From positions 180,203 through 244,202 of the forward strand of contig JAEWIS010000055.1 of assembly GCA_023386955.1 (NCBI GenBank): a DNA stretch of 64,000 bases, written 5' to 3'. Source of the stretch: Bacillota bacterium (GTDB taxonomy: Bacteria > Bacillota > Bacilli > Paenibacillales > NBRC-103111). Under the pieces are notes generated by a model, which ran no database searches, was not told the origin of the DNA, and saw only the letters and a list, made by a program, of their open reading frames with translations. Below, in pieces: positions 34,817 through 43,834 of this stretch (positions are counted from its first letter, which is position 1; the number at the start of each line of letters is the position of its first letter). Made by a program: the position numbers and the translations under genes.

Positions 34817-35485
34817 TTAATTCAGGAAATGTCTCCAATTCCCTTCGGAAATAACCTCGACTGCTCCGTCGATTACTTTGATGGCGGTCTGGTCATCTAT
34901 TGCATACGCGGGTCCTTGCAGCCCAGCGGCCCAACTCTCTGCAGCAGCCATGGTGTTATGAGGCAGCATCTCGTGGTCCAGATGTGGAAATAGGGAGAAA
35001 TCAACCAGGTTCAGCGTTTTATCACCACCAGCGGGTGGAGTCCAGCCAACGAAGAATTCCCCAATGTCAGGTGCCATTACCATGCTCCCCGCGCTCATTC
35101 CCACATAAACGGCCTGCAGTGACGGCAAGAGTTCTGCCAGCCCGGACTGCTGCATCCAGTGGCACAGGTAGAGGGCGTCTCCGCCAGCCACCAGCAGAAC
35201 GTCCGTCTCCCGGACCAGCGGCACCCAGCGGTCTTTGCTAATGCTTGGCAGTGCTGTGAGCTCCAGAACCCCGACGGACTTCCAGCCCAGATTGACCATG
35301 GGATTCCCGGAATTCCCGCTGATGAACTCCCAGGCTTTAACGCCTGGGCCTACCCAGGGGTGTCCGTACATTGCGGTGGGGATACACAAGGCGGTGGAGT
35401 CGGCGATCGGCTTGCCTAACATGTCTACTAGCGCGTCGTGTATGCTTTTGTTAGTAATGCCTCCAGATGTGAGCAATAATTTCAT
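34817..35485 (-). CDS. Peptidase E-like (S51) Type 1 glutamine amidotransferase-fold protein
   Basis: 222 residues from ATG 35485 (AAGGAGTGATGG upstream). The catalytic nucleophile Ser lies in VYVGMSAGSMVMAP, and LLTSGGITN plus ETDVLLVAGGDALYLC form the conserved frame. These are the S51 features; the family cleaves Asp-X dipeptides in E. coli (PepE), and cyanophycinase is a relative. The C-terminal DLDHEMLPHNT-like region (HLDHEMLPHN) fits the family histidine. Cytoplasmic. The gene stands alone next to an SLH fragment and a hydrolase. Some Bacillales homologues have no demonstrated activity, so the reaction is inferred from the fold. Confidence 0.88.
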   Translation of the reverse strand: MKLLLTSGGITNKSIHDALVDMLGKPIADSTALCIPTAMYGHPWVGPGVKAWEFISGNSGNPMVNLGWKSVGVLELTALPSISKDRWVPLVRETDVLLVAGGDALYLCHWMQQSGLAELLPSLQAVYVGMSAGSMVMAPDIGEFFVGWTPPAGGDKTLNLVDFSLFPHLDHEMLPHNTMAAAESWAAGLQGPAYAIDDQTAIKVIDGAVEVISEGNWRHFLN

Positions 35486-35566
35486 ACCATCACTCCTTAT
35501 CGTTGTGCGCGTTTGTGTGCTGACGAATCATAAATCATGTTCCGGTTAAAGACACTCGAACAAATA

Positions 35567-35610
35567 CCCCCAGAATTATCAGGAGATAGTTCCGGGGGTT
35601 GTTTAAGGTT
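35567..35610 (-). terminator. Hairpin after the alpha/beta hydrolase gene
   Basis: ACCCCC-A-GAA pairs with TTC-C-GGGGGT around a 13-base loop. The T run is poor, so termination is likely but not certain. Confidence 0.5.
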
Positions 35611-35664
35611 TGTGTTGCCATTTCCAAATCAAATCGAGGAAACTCGATCTATGGCTAGTGTCTT

Positions 35665-36402
35665 TTAAGTTAAGAAATCGGTGATCTCTAGGATATAGGT
35701 ATCCAAATCTTCATCTGGAATCATATGTCCAGCAAGCGGAAATTCCTTCACTGTCAAATCCGGTAAAGATTCTTTGTAGAGGCACAATGTCTCCTCCGAG
35801 ATATTAGAGGGAATGTCCCCTTCCTTCCGCCCACCTACAAAAAGGGCAACCGGCAGAGTCAACTGCCCAAGATCGGAAGTGTAATCGACAAATTTAGCTT
35901 CCCGACCCAGACCGTGAAGGGCTTCACGCCGGATGTGATTCAAGACGGGTACGTTCTGGTATGTAAATTCGATCCAGAAATTCACCGCTTCAGGGGTAAA
36001 GCTGCGATGAACCGGAGGTTGATCCACAAGAATAAGCTTACTTACCTCCTGCTGATGGCGCAGCACCCAGCTCAAGGCGTATGAAGCTCCCCTAGAGAAG
36101 CCCAGCATAGCGTATTGGCGGAGGCCGCAGTGCTGCACGACCGCAGCAACATCGGAGAGGTGATCCTCCAATCCATACCCGGTTTCCGGCGTTGAGCTTA
36201 AGCCGCGTCCACGAAAGCTGAAGGTTATCACATGACCGCCTAATCCAGACAATAGAGGGATCGCTCGCTCAGCAGATTCCCATAGTCCATTGACAATAAG
36301 TAAAGACGGCTTGTCCGACTTGCGCATACCTTCCTCTAAAATATGTAAAATAACCGATCCATTCTTGATAAAATAACTCTTCAATTGAGCAGCACCCGCC
36401 AT
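35665..36402 (-). CDS. Alpha/beta hydrolase
   Basis: 245 residues from ATG 36402 (CAGGAAG upstream). The nucleophile elbow GFSRGAS lies near residue 100, the oxyanion region is LIVNGLWES, and the C-terminal acid/histidine are LPVALFVGGRKEG and FPLAGHMIPDED. The protein has no signal peptide and is cytoplasmic. Its order of motifs matches small-molecule esterases, lipases and C-C hydrolases of the alpha/beta fold; the substrate cannot be given. It is transcribed alone, with AT-rich sequence upstream. Confidence 0.85.
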   Translation of the reverse strand: MAGAAQLKSYFIKNGSVILHILEEGMRKSDKPSLLIVNGLWESAERAIPLLSGLGGHVITFSFRGRGLSSTPETGYGLEDHLSDVAAVVQHCGLRQYAMLGFSRGASYALSWVLRHQQEVSKLILVDQPPVHRSFTPEAVNFWIEFTYQNVPVLNHIRREALHGLGREAKFVDYTSDLGQLTLPVALFVGGRKEGDIPSNISEETLCLYKESLPDLTVKEFPLAGHMIPDEDLDTYILEITDFLT

Positions 36403-36758
36403 TTCTTCCTGATTGAATGCCCAGGGGCCCAGTAGGCTAATTTTAAAATTCTGTACCAGTTACCATTACCATAAATATTTCATAGCGAGTACTAATGTAT
36501 TTTAGCATGTGGTTCAAAAGTGGTAAAAGCTAATTTATTGTATTTTATCCAATTTATGTTATGCACCGAAAATAAAGTTGTATCGCTCCTCCCCGTCTTC
36601 TATAACAGAGAAAAAGGCAGGAAAAAACCGAGCAATTATCAGGAAATACTCCTGGATTGCTCGGCTCTTATATAACTTTTTAATTACTCAATACGAGTTT
36701 AATTTGCTCAACAACGACTTTATTTGCGGGCTACAGCTCACCACAAATTTATTATCCC
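36403..36758. other. Gap: promoter region of the hydrolase and glmS terminator
   Basis: AT-rich sequence with the glmS terminator at 36622-36664. I see no coding frame with a ribosome site and no repeat. Confidence 0.6.
36622..36664 (-). terminator. Terminator of glmS
   Basis: CCGAGCAAT (36628-36636) pairs with ATTGCTCGG (36656-36664), with an inner CAGGA/TCCTG pair, and six Ts follow on the minus strand. Confidence 0.85.
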
Positions 36759-38588
36759 TTACTCCACCGTAACGCTCTTCGCCAGGTTACGCGGCTTATC
36801 TACATCGTGGCCCAGGGCCAGGGAGGCGTAGTAGGCCAGCAGCTGCAGCGGCACTACGGAGAGGGCCGGGGTCAGCAGGCTGACGGTGCGCGGGATGCTG
36901 AATACTTGATCCACAGCCTTGGGCAGCTCCTCGTGGCCTTCTTGGCCGAGGCCCAGGACGTGAGCGCCGCGGGCTTTGACTTCCTTGACGTTGCTGACGG
37001 TTTTTTCGAAGAGATCCTCCTGCACCGCCAAGGCGATGACTGGAACGCCTTCTTCGATCAAGGCCAGGGTGCCGTGCTTCAGCTCACCGGCCGGATAGGC
37101 TTCGGAGTGGATGTAGGAAATTTCCTTCAGCTTCAGGGAGCCTTCCAGGGCAACGGCATAATCCACGCCGCGGCCTATGAAGAACAGGTCCTTGTGCTTG
37201 GCGATTTCCTCGGCATACGCCTTGATTTCGTCGCCCCGGGCCAGGATGCTTTCCACCTGCTCCGGCAGCTGCTTCATGGCAGTGATAGTTTCGGTAATCG
37301 CTTCTGTTGTTTGAGTGCCCAGGGTTTGCGCCAGGAACAGGGAGAACAGGGAGAAAGCGATCAACTGGGACGTATATGCCTTGGTGGAAGCCACGGCGAT
37401 TTCCGGGCCCGCCCAGGTTACGATTACGCTGTCCGCTTCACGGGCTACCGAGCTGCCTACCACGTTAGTGATGGCCAGAACATGGGCACCGTTGCGTTTG
37501 GCTTCGCGCAGAGCGGCCAGAGTGTCGGCGGTTTCGCCGGACTGGCTCACCACGATTACCAGGGTATCCTTGGTGATAATCGGGCTGCGGTAGCGGTATT
37601 CGGAGGCCACATCAGTTTCCACCGGGATACGGGCCAATTGTTCAATCATATTTTTGCCGACGAGACCTGCATGATAAGCGGTGCCGCAGGCCACGATATG
37701 AATCCGGCTGATACCCTTGATTTGCTCGGCAGTCAGCTTCAATTCAGGCAGCTGGACGGCAGTACCCTCGTCGTTCAGACGGGCTCCCATTGTGTCACGG
37801 TAAGCCTTCGGCTGCTCATGAATTTCCTTCAGCATGAAGTGATCAAATCCGGCTTTTTCAGCAGTAGTAATATCCCAATCGACATGGAATAATTCCCGGG
37901 AAATAAAGTTCCCCTCGATTGTCATCAATTCGACGCCGTCTTTTGTCAAAAGAGCCATTTCGCCGTCGTTCAAAATGTATACGTTCCGTGTGTGCTCCAG
38001 GATCGCCGGAATGTCGGAGCCGATGAAGTTTTCCCCTTCGCCTACACCGATAATCAGCGGGCTGGCCAGACGCACGGCCACCAGTTTCTCCGGCTCATAT
38101 TCGGTCAATACTCCCAGGGCAAAAGCGCCGCGCATACGGGAAACGGCCTTTTGTACAGCCTTCACGATGTCCCCTTCATAAACGGAAGCGATCAGGTGGG
38201 CAATGACCTCTGTATCGGTTTCGGAGACAAAGTTAGCGCCGCCTGCGATCAGCTCATCCTTCAATGTCATGTAGTTTTCGATGATGCCGTTATGCACCAC
38301 AGAAAACTTAAGGGCGTTGTCCGTATGAGGGTGGGAGTTCACATCGGAGGGTTTACCGTGGGTTGCCCAACGGGTGTGCCCGATGCCGATGGAGCCATGC
38401 AGCGGCTTCTCATCCAATGCGGATTCCAGAACCGCCAGACGGCCTTTGGTTTTGCGGACCTCGAGCCCGTTTTGGGTGAATACCGCTACCCCCGCGGAGT
38501 CATAACCCCGGTACTCCAGCTTCTTCAAACCCTCGATCAGAATATCCTTGGAATCCCGTTTACCCACATAACCTACAATACCGCACAT
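36759..38588 (-). CDS. glmS: Glutamine-fructose-6-phosphate aminotransferase (isomerising)
   Basis: 609 residues from ATG 38588 behind GGAGGAAT. The N-terminal glutaminase domain starts MCGIVGYVG, with Cys2 as nucleophile after methionine removal, and includes GHTRWATHGKPS. Two SIS isomerase domains follow (VACGTAYHAG, SQSGETADTL, AYPAGELKHGTLALI), ending DKPRNLAKSVTVE. It turns fructose-6-phosphate and glutamine into glucosamine-6-phosphate, the first step of UDP-GlcNAc synthesis for peptidoglycan and wall polymers. Control is by the self-cleaving ribozyme in its leader. glmM, the next enzyme of the pathway, lies directly upstream. The unusually long leader (about 600 nt) contains the enlarged ribozyme plus about 280 nt of uncharacterised sequence before the start. 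Confidence 0.98.
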   Translation of the reverse strand: MCGIVGYVGKRDSKDILIEGLKKLEYRGYDSAGVAVFTQNGLEVRKTKGRLAVLESALDEKPLHGSIGIGHTRWATHGKPSDVNSHPHTDNALKFSVVHNGIIENYMTLKDELIAGGANFVSETDTEVIAHLIASVYEGDIVKAVQKAVSRMRGAFALGVLTEYEPEKLVAVRLASPLIIGVGEGENFIGSDIPAILEHTRNVYILNDGEMALLTKDGVELMTIEGNFISRELFHVDWDITTAEKAGFDHFMLKEIHEQPKAYRDTMGARLNDEGTAVQLPELKLTAEQIKGISRIHIVACGTAYHAGLVGKNMIEQLARIPVETDVASEYRYRSPIITKDTLVIVVSQSGETADTLAALREAKRNGAHVLAITNVVGSSVAREADSVIVTWAGPEIAVASTKAYTSQLIAFSLFSLFLAQTLGTQTTEAITETITAMKQLPEQVESILARGDEIKAYAEEIAKHKDLFFIGRGVDYAVALEGSLKLKEISYIHSEAYPAGELKHGTLALIEEGVPVIALAVQEDLFEKTVSNVKEVKARGAHVLGLGQEGHEELPKAVDQVFSIPRTVSLLTPALSVVPLQLLAYYASLALGHDVDKPRNLAKSVTVE

Positions 38589-38867
38589 ATATAATTCCTC
38601 CATTTGTTTTAAGTTTTCATAAGAGCAGAACTGAACAGACCTTCCGGATGTCCTTTTTTTCGAGAAAAAAGGCATGGAGGCTTTCCCATAAGCCAAATCA
38701 GGCCAAGCAGACAGACTTATAGCGTCATTTCCCATTCCCGTTTTTAACAATGTGAAACCAGGGTCCCCATACAGAAATTTTTCAAAGATGGGGGCTCATC
38801 AAACTAGGCAACGCTATATAGCACATCCGTATCCACACGGACGGCAAGTTCAATATTCATCAAGCAT
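38589..38867 (-). promoter_or_regulatory. glmS leader between ribozyme and start codon
   Basis: About 280 nt of leader. It contains a small T6/A6 hairpin near 38650 but no other recognised element; the ribosome site GGAGGAAT is at its end. Confidence 0.5.
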
Positions 38868-39147
38868 CCTGCTGGAATCTTGTGCGGCCGGTTGCCCGCG
38901 CCGATTTGCCTTCCAGCTTAACGGCCTGGATGTGTACTTTCTTCAGGCCGGAAGGTCCCCGCCGAAAAATCCGAACACCTTCACCTCGTCAGCTTGCGCC
39001 GGTTCAAGACAGCTCAACATCGTACATCCGCCTTATCAAATCTGACCTGCCGCGGCACCACAGCCGCCGGCTCCCGGCCGGACTTGCATTCCTTCAAGGC
39101 AAACTGTTCCGATACTGTCCTCACCGCGCCCCAAGCTCTGGCGCTTT
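38868..39147 (-). ncRNA. glmS ribozyme/riboswitch with an enlarged P1 arm
   Basis: The minus-strand leader of glmS has the conserved core: AAGCGCCAGA at 39147-39138 with cleavage expected between A39145 and G39144; CAAGCTGACGAGGTG around 38998-38982; TTCGGCGGGGACCTTCC before the P3 helix CGGCCTG/CAGGCCG; GTTAAG; and the P4 helix GCTGGAA/TTCCAGC closing near 38870. Glucosamine-6-phosphate acts as cofactor for self-cleavage and lowers glmS expression. The P1 arm is unusual: CTTG/CAAG, GCGC/GCGC, GGT/ACC and GACAG/CTGTC pairs extend it so that about 130 nt lie between the two core strands, where most known examples have a short loop. Confidence 0.93.
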
Positions 39148-39196
39148 GTCCTGCAATAACCCAACCCTCGCTTTCCTGCTGAAATGACATATCATC

Positions 39197-39225
39197 ATCT
39201 TATTCATTTTCATACCCGGTTGCAA
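39197..39225 (-). promoter_or_regulatory. Sigma-A promoter of glmS
   Basis: TTGCAA (39220-39225), 17-bp spacer and TAAGAT (39197-39202) on the minus strand, about 50 bp before the ribozyme cleavage site. Confidence 0.7.
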
Positions 39226-39280
39226 CAACTATTTATTCTTGCAAGGCCTTTCAGCCTGGCCTAAATTTCGGCAGCTATGG

Positions 39281-39305
39281 GAAACCGCCGCACCAAGGCG
39301 GCGGT
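39281..39305. terminator. Hairpin after glmM
   Basis: AACCGCCGC pairs with GCGGCGGTT around a short loop. There is no T run, so glmS may be partly read from the glmM transcript as well as from its own promoter. Confidence 0.5.
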
Positions 39306-39331
39306 TCACTGCAGCTTTCCTATATAAGATA

Positions 39332-40672
39332 TTAGACCAGCTCCCGCTGTACAACCTCGACAATCTGGTTCACGTAGGCTTCCACCTGATGCTTCTCCGG
39401 CCCCTCCGCCATCACGCGGATGAGGGATTCGGTGCCCGACGGACGAACCAGCACCCGGCCGTTGTCCCCCAGCTCCCGCTCCACAGCGGCAACCGCTTCG
39501 TCGATGGCGGTGTTACCCTTGTACTTGCTCTTGTCCGCCACCCGCACATTCACCAGCACCTGCGGGAATTTGCGCATGGATGCCTTCAGCTCGGACAGCT
39601 TCTTGCCGGATTTCACCAGGGTATCCACCAGCTGCAGAGCAGTCAGAATGCCGTCTCCGGTGGTGTTGTAATCCAGGAAAATCACATGCCCGGACTGCTC
39701 GCCTCCCAGGTTGTAGCCGCCGCGGCGCATTTCCTCCATGACATAACGGTCGCCTACCGCGGTTTGCACCGCATTCAGCCCCAGCTTCTCCATTCCCTTG
39801 AAGAAACCGATATTGGCCATTACTGTCGTAACCACCGTGCTGTGGTTCAGCCGTCCATCCTTGTTCATGGCATCGCCGCAGATCGTGAGGATATAGTCCC
39901 CATCCACCTCTTGGCCTTGATCGTCGATGGCGATCAGGCGGTCGGCGTCCCCGTCGAAGGACAGCCCCAGATCCGCTCCGTGGCGGCGAACCTCCTCCAC
40001 CAGTGCTTCCGGGTGAGTGGAGCCGCAGCCGTCGTTGATGTTCAGGCCATTGGGCGTGGCACCTGTGGCAATTACCTCTGCACCCAGCTCGCGGAACACC
40101 CGGGGAGCCAGCTCATACGCAGCTCCGTTGGCGCAGTCCAATACGACTTTGAGGCCCGCGAAGGAGGAGGTTACCGTTTCCTTCAGGAATTCCAGGTAAG
40201 CCAGCTTGGCTTCCGGCTCCTCTGTGACGGTGCCCAGGTCAGCACCGATGGGACGGGGCAGCTCATCCTTTTCCGCATCCATCAAAGCTTCAATTTCCAG
40301 CTCGGTATCGTCCAGCAGCTTGTAGCCGTCGCCGCCGAAGAACTTGATACCGTTATCCTCTACCGGGTTATGGGAGGCGGAGATCATAACACCCGCATCC
40401 GCTCCCAGCTTCCGGGTCATATATGCAACGCAGGGGGTGGAAACCACACCCAGCCGGATGACATTGGCGCCAATGGACAGCAAACCCGCCGTCAGAGCAG
40501 CCTCCAGCATCAGCCCGGACACCCGCGTGTCCAATCCGATCACAATTTTGGGATGCCGGGTTTGTCTGGTTAACACATAACCGCCGCAGCGGCCGATCTT
40601 AAAGGCAAGCTCCGGTGTCAATTCCTGATTGGCAATGCCGCGTACTCCATCGGTGCCGAAATATTTCCCCAT
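39332..40672 (-). CDS. glmM: Phosphoglucosamine mutase
   Basis: 446 residues from ATG 40672 (AAAGGAGAG upstream). The N-terminus [20 protein letters not shown], the active-site serine S100 in [10 protein letters not shown], the metal loop SFDGDADR and the sugar-specificity loop GGEQSGH are all in place, and the C-terminus carries [15 protein letters not shown]. The enzyme interconverts glucosamine-6-phosphate and glucosamine-1-phosphate. It is in the order sigW-rsiW-cdaA-cdaR-glmM-glmS, kept in many Bacillales, where the c-di-AMP synthase CdaA, its modulator CdaR and GlmM also interact physically. Confidence 0.98.
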   Translation of the reverse strand: MGKYFGTDGVRGIANQELTPELAFKIGRCGGYVLTRQTRHPKIVIGLDTRVSGLMLEAALTAGLLSIGANVIRLGVVSTPCVAYMTRKLGADAGVMISASHNPVEDNGIKFFGGDGYKLLDDTELEIEALMDAEKDELPRPIGADLGTVTEEPEAKLAYLEFLKETVTSSFAGLKVVLDCANGAAYELAPRVFRELGAEVIATGATPNGLNINDGCGSTHPEALVEEVRRHGADLGLSFDGDADRLIAIDDQGQEVDGDYILTICGDAMNKDGRLNHSTVVTTVMANIGFFKGMEKLGLNAVQTAVGDRYVMEEMRRGGYNLGGEQSGHVIFLDYNTTGDGILTALQLVDTLVKSGKKLSELKASMRKFPQVLVNVRVADKSKYKGNTAIDEAVAAVERELGDNGRVLVRPSGTESLIRVMAEGPEKHQVEAYVNQIVEVVQRELV

Positions 40673-40800
40673 TTGAATTCTTCTCTCCTTTATGTGTCTG
40701 CAACTTGCAGGTAAGCCCAGATGTCATTACGTTATGCTGCCGGTGGGCGGCTGGTGACCGCTGCCCCCATTCTGCGCCCGGGCAAGCGCCGTCAGAGCTC

Positions 40801-42186
40801 TTATGGCGAGGCCGACGCAGCCCCAGCTGCGTGCGGAGACGCAGTGGCGGACGGTGAGACCGCTGGCGAAGGCTGAACGGAGGCCGAAGCCGGAACATCC
40901 GTCGGCGGCGCCGTGGTTTGAACAGGAGTTGGAGTAGGTGTCGGCGTAGGTGCCGGAGAGGTCTCCGGTCTTGCCTTGGCCGTTACCTCCACCGCCGCCT
41001 TATTGCCGTCCAGCCGCTTCACGAATTGCGGCAGGCTGACGTTGATGGGCAGCTCATAGCTGCCGGCGCTTAGATTGCCCACATTGGCCTGCGCCGTCAC
41101 ATCCTGCGGCCGCAGGCGGTCGATGATGGCAGGCGCCCCTTCCACGGTGATGCTCACCAGCCCGCTGGCCGGAGCGGTCAACCGGACGTCCACATTGGCG
41201 GGCGGCGTGGTCAAGGTAAGCGGGATGCCCTCCAGGGTTTTCGTTACGGAAGGAACCACCGTCACCTTCACCTCCAGCTTGGCAGGCTCCACCTTAAGCG
41301 ACTTGTTCTTTACAGGGATCTCCAGGGAGAACACCTTATCTTCCCGGAGGCCGTTCAGGTCGATTTCCACACCGTCGTAAAACTCCATTTTATCAAGAAT
41401 ATCCTGAGTTCCGTACACATTCACCTGCTCCACACTCTGCGCGATGGCAGATACGGCATAGCCCGATGCAGGCTGGCCGGTCCACTTGATCTGCAGGGGC
41501 ATGGCCTTCACCGGCAGGGTAATCGGCACCTCTACCTCCAGAACCGGCGGGCTGATGGTGCCCTTCACCTCATTGCCGGCTTTATCATAGGCGGTGAGCT
41601 TCACCTTTTTGATTACGTTCTGGTTGGCTCCGTCAATGCTGATAGTGGCTCTGGCGGATTCTGCACTTTCGATCTTGCTGGCCGGCCCGGAGATATAGAC
41701 CCGGCTGGGGTTCATAACAGGCGTTCCGGCCCGGAAGCCTGCGGCAGGCTGACCGCTCAGGTCAATCTGCACGGGAACCTCCTTCATCTTCTTTTCTTCC
41801 ATAACTACCTTGACCTTATTGGGCACAATCTCCAAAGTGACGCCCCTCAACAGCTCGGATTCCGTGGTCACCGGAAGCTCGTAGGTGCCTGCCGTCAGCT
41901 TGCTCAGATCCGTCACCAGCTTGAAATTGCCGGGGTTCATTTGCTTGATCTTGGCGGCGTCCCCCTTCATGGTGACGGTTACCTCCGCAGGCTCAATGGA
42001 AACAATGCTGTACTGCGCCTCGTCATAGAGAGCCTGTACCATCACATTGGTTACGGTATTCTTGGAATCCGTGGCCGATACCGACGTATTGGACTGCACA
42101 TCCAGATGGACCACCACCCACAGAAGTACGCCGATACAAAGCGCGAGAATCCGGACAAAGTTGGTATTGCTTAACCATTTATCCAA
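40801..42186 (-). CDS. cdaR: CdaR, YbbR-domain regulator of CdaA
   Basis: 461 residues from TTG 42186 (AAAGGTGGTG 6-8 bases upstream; the protein then begins MDKWLSNTNF, as its homologues do). One N-terminal membrane helix (RILALCIGVLLWVVVHL) is followed by four YbbR repeats in the extracytoplasmic space; these can be traced through repeated 'V.V...G....' elements such as VPVQIDLSGQPAAGFRAG and MPLQIKWTGQPASGYAVS. The C-terminus is a long Pro/Thr/Ala/Ser-rich tail with no secondary structure. CdaR binds CdaA and adjusts c-di-AMP synthesis. The start overlaps cdaA by 8 bp, so the two are translated together. The low-complexity tail is longer than in B. subtilis. Confidence 0.93.
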   Translation of the reverse strand: MDKWLSNTNFVRILALCIGVLLWVVVHLDVQSNTSVSATDSKNTVTNVMVQALYDEAQYSIVSIEPAEVTVTMKGDAAKIKQMNPGNFKLVTDLSKLTAGTYELPVTTESELLRGVTLEIVPNKVKVVMEEKKMKEVPVQIDLSGQPAAGFRAGTPVMNPSRVYISGPASKIESAESARATISIDGANQNVIKKVKLTAYDKAGNEVKGTISPPVLEVEVPITLPVKAMPLQIKWTGQPASGYAVSAIAQSVEQVNVYGTQDILDKMEFYDGVEIDLNGLREDKVFSLEIPVKNKSLKVEPAKLEVKVTVVPSVTKTLEGIPLTLTTPPANVDVRLTAPASGLVSITVEGAPAIIDRLRPQDVTAQANVGNLSAGSYELPINVSLPQFVKRLDGNKAAVEVTAKARPETSPAPTPTPTPTPVQTTAPPTDVPASASVQPSPAVSPSATASPHAAGAASASP

Positions 42187-43012
42187 TGGGGCCACCACCT
42201 TTCCGCTTCCAGAAGGGAGTTTTCTCCCCGGGCTGGCTCTTGGGGGGCCGGAGCTCCGCATACAGCTTGGAAATCAGCGACTCCTCCCCGATATCCCGTA
42301 CGATCTGGCCGTTCAGCGCCAAGGAAATCTGTCCCGTCTCCTCGGAGACAATCACGGAGATCCCGTCGGACACCTCGCTCAGTCCTATTCCCGCCCGGTG
42401 CCGGGTCCCCAATTCCTTGCTGATAAACGGATTCTCGGACAAGGGCAGGTAGCAGCCTGCGGCCATAATCTGGTTCTGGCGGATAATTACCGCCCCGTCA
42501 TGCAGCGGAGTATTGGGAATGAAGATATTAATCAACAGCTCGGAGGAAATGTCGGATCGCAGAGGAATGCCGGACTCAATATAATCCGTCAGGCCTGTCT
42601 CCCGTTCGAAGACGATAAGAGCTCCGATTTTGCGCTTGGATAAGTGGTTTACTGTTTTGACGATTTCACCAATTCTTTGGTTCACTGCATGCTCCTCGTC
42701 AGAGGCAGTGCGGCTGAACAGCTTCCCGCGTCCCAGCTGCTCCAATGCACGCCTGAGCTCCGGCTGGAAGATGATGATCAGGGCCATCACCCCATAGGTG
42801 AACATCTGGTTCATCAGCCATTGCAGCGTATTCAAATTAAACAGAAAGCTCAGGGCCCACGCCAGCACCACCACAAAAATCCCCTGCAGCAGCTGGATGG
42901 CCCGTGTGCCGCGGAGGACCAGAATTAATTTATAGATCACATAACTGACGATCAGTATGTCGATGATTTCCTTGATTGATCCCCTAAAGGTGAGATCGCT
43001 GAATATGTCCAT
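42179..43012 (-). CDS. cdaA: Diadenylate cyclase CdaA
   Basis: 277 residues from ATG 43012. Three membrane helices lie within residues 15-82, followed by the DAC domain with D172-G173-A174 and R204-H205-R206, the two catalytic motifs. GALIVFERETGLTDYIESG and SGIPLRSDISSELL are conserved. The enzyme joins two ATP molecules to c-di-AMP at the inner membrane face; c-di-AMP controls potassium and osmolyte transport and wall homeostasis. The 3' end overlaps cdaR and glmM follows, as in other Bacillales. Conserved length and motifs; no anomaly. Confidence 0.97.
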   Translation of the reverse strand: MDIFSDLTFRGSIKEIIDILIVSYVIYKLILVLRGTRAIQLLQGIFVVVLAWALSFLFNLNTLQWLMNQMFTYGVMALIIIFQPELRRALEQLGRGKLFSRTASDEEHAVNQRIGEIVKTVNHLSKRKIGALIVFERETGLTDYIESGIPLRSDISSELLINIFIPNTPLHDGAVIIRQNQIMAAGCYLPLSENPFISKELGTRHRAGIGLSEVSDGISVIVSEETGQISLALNGQIVRDIGEESLISKLYAELRPPKSQPGEKTPFWKRKGGGPIG

Positions 43013-43097
43013 ATATTTGGCATCCCCCGAGGTCCTTATCTCTTTGACAAAACGGGCCTTAAGCCCTCATTTCATCATAACAAATTTTCAAACAAAA

Positions 43098-43130
43098 AAC
43101 CTCCCCTTCATAAAAATCTAAGGGAAGGTT
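43098..43130 (-). terminator. Terminator of the sigW-rsiW operon
   Basis: AACCTCCCC (about 43099-43107) pairs with GGGAAGGTT (43122-43130) with one mismatch; TTTTTTG follows on the minus strand. It separates rsiW from cdaA. Confidence 0.75.
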
Positions 43131-43149
43131 AATCATTTTCTTTACGTCT

Positions 43150-43758
43150 TCACGGGGTCACCCAAGAGAAAACCTCATTTACCTTGTACCAAATCCACTC
43201 CAGCGTCTCGTCCACTGAATTCACATGACCGGAAATATAAGCGGTGGAGGCCAGATTGTAGCTTCCGTCAATCACCGTTACATTCCCATCCACACTGCCG
43301 TCCACCTGAACTTTTCCCCGCTTCACCGTCAAATCGCCCTGGACAGTGTGCCCTTGGGGGATGATGACGGTATCTCCTTGAATGACTACCTGATCCAGAC
43401 TGGCGCCTTTAACCACCATGTCCTTATCCTGATCCCACAGCGACAGGAAGCTTGTAGCCATCACCAGCAAAAAAACCGAAGCCACCGACAAAGCCGGATG
43501 TGTGCGGAGCCACTTGAGCCAGCTCTCGCGCCGCTTCTTCTTCACTGGGATATTGCCCATAATCCGGGCTGTCAGATCGGAGGGAACCGGTGTCTTGGGC
43601 AACAAACGGATACAGGCCTCCGTTTGCTCCATCTGCTTGAACAGCTTGTTGCAGTCCGGACAGATCAGAAGATGCTTCTTCAGCTCCACCGCGTCTGCCC
43701 CTTCAAGATCTCCGTCCAGGTATTCATGTATCAGAGGAAGGGCATCGGAACATTGCAT
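43150..43758 (-). CDS. rsiW: Anti-sigma-W factor RsiW
   Basis: 202 residues from ATG 43758 (GGGGAGG upstream). The zinc-binding anti-sigma (ZAS) motif is H29-xxx-C33-xx-C36 (HLLICPDC). A single membrane helix lies near 88-107 (LSVASVFLLVMATSFLSLW), after KKKRRESWLKWLR, and the outer domain is rich in beta strands (VVIQGDTVIIPQGHTVQG). The protein holds SigW at the membrane until stress triggers regulated proteolysis. The external beta-roll, with repeats such as VDGSVDGNVTVIDG, resembles bactofilin/polymer-forming folds, a feature seen in some Paenibacillaceae RsiW proteins. It is co-transcribed with sigW. Confidence 0.95.
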   Translation of the reverse strand: MQCSDALPLIHEYLDGDLEGADAVELKKHLLICPDCNKLFKQMEQTEACIRLLPKTPVPSDLTARIMGNIPVKKKRRESWLKWLRTHPALSVASVFLLVMATSFLSLWDQDKDMVVKGASLDQVVIQGDTVIIPQGHTVQGDLTVKRGKVQVDGSVDGNVTVIDGSYNLASTAYISGHVNSVDETLEWIWYKVNEVFSWVTP

Positions 43759-43834
43759 CGTTAAGCCTCCCCTTTCCATAACTCGTCTGGTTGACAATGT
43801 ATCATACGTATCGGCGATTGGGTTGGTTTCATTT

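Noticed and set aside
39239..40573. 444-codon frame opposite glmM
   Set aside because: Antisense to a clear glmM gene with all motifs; composition reflects the reverse complement.
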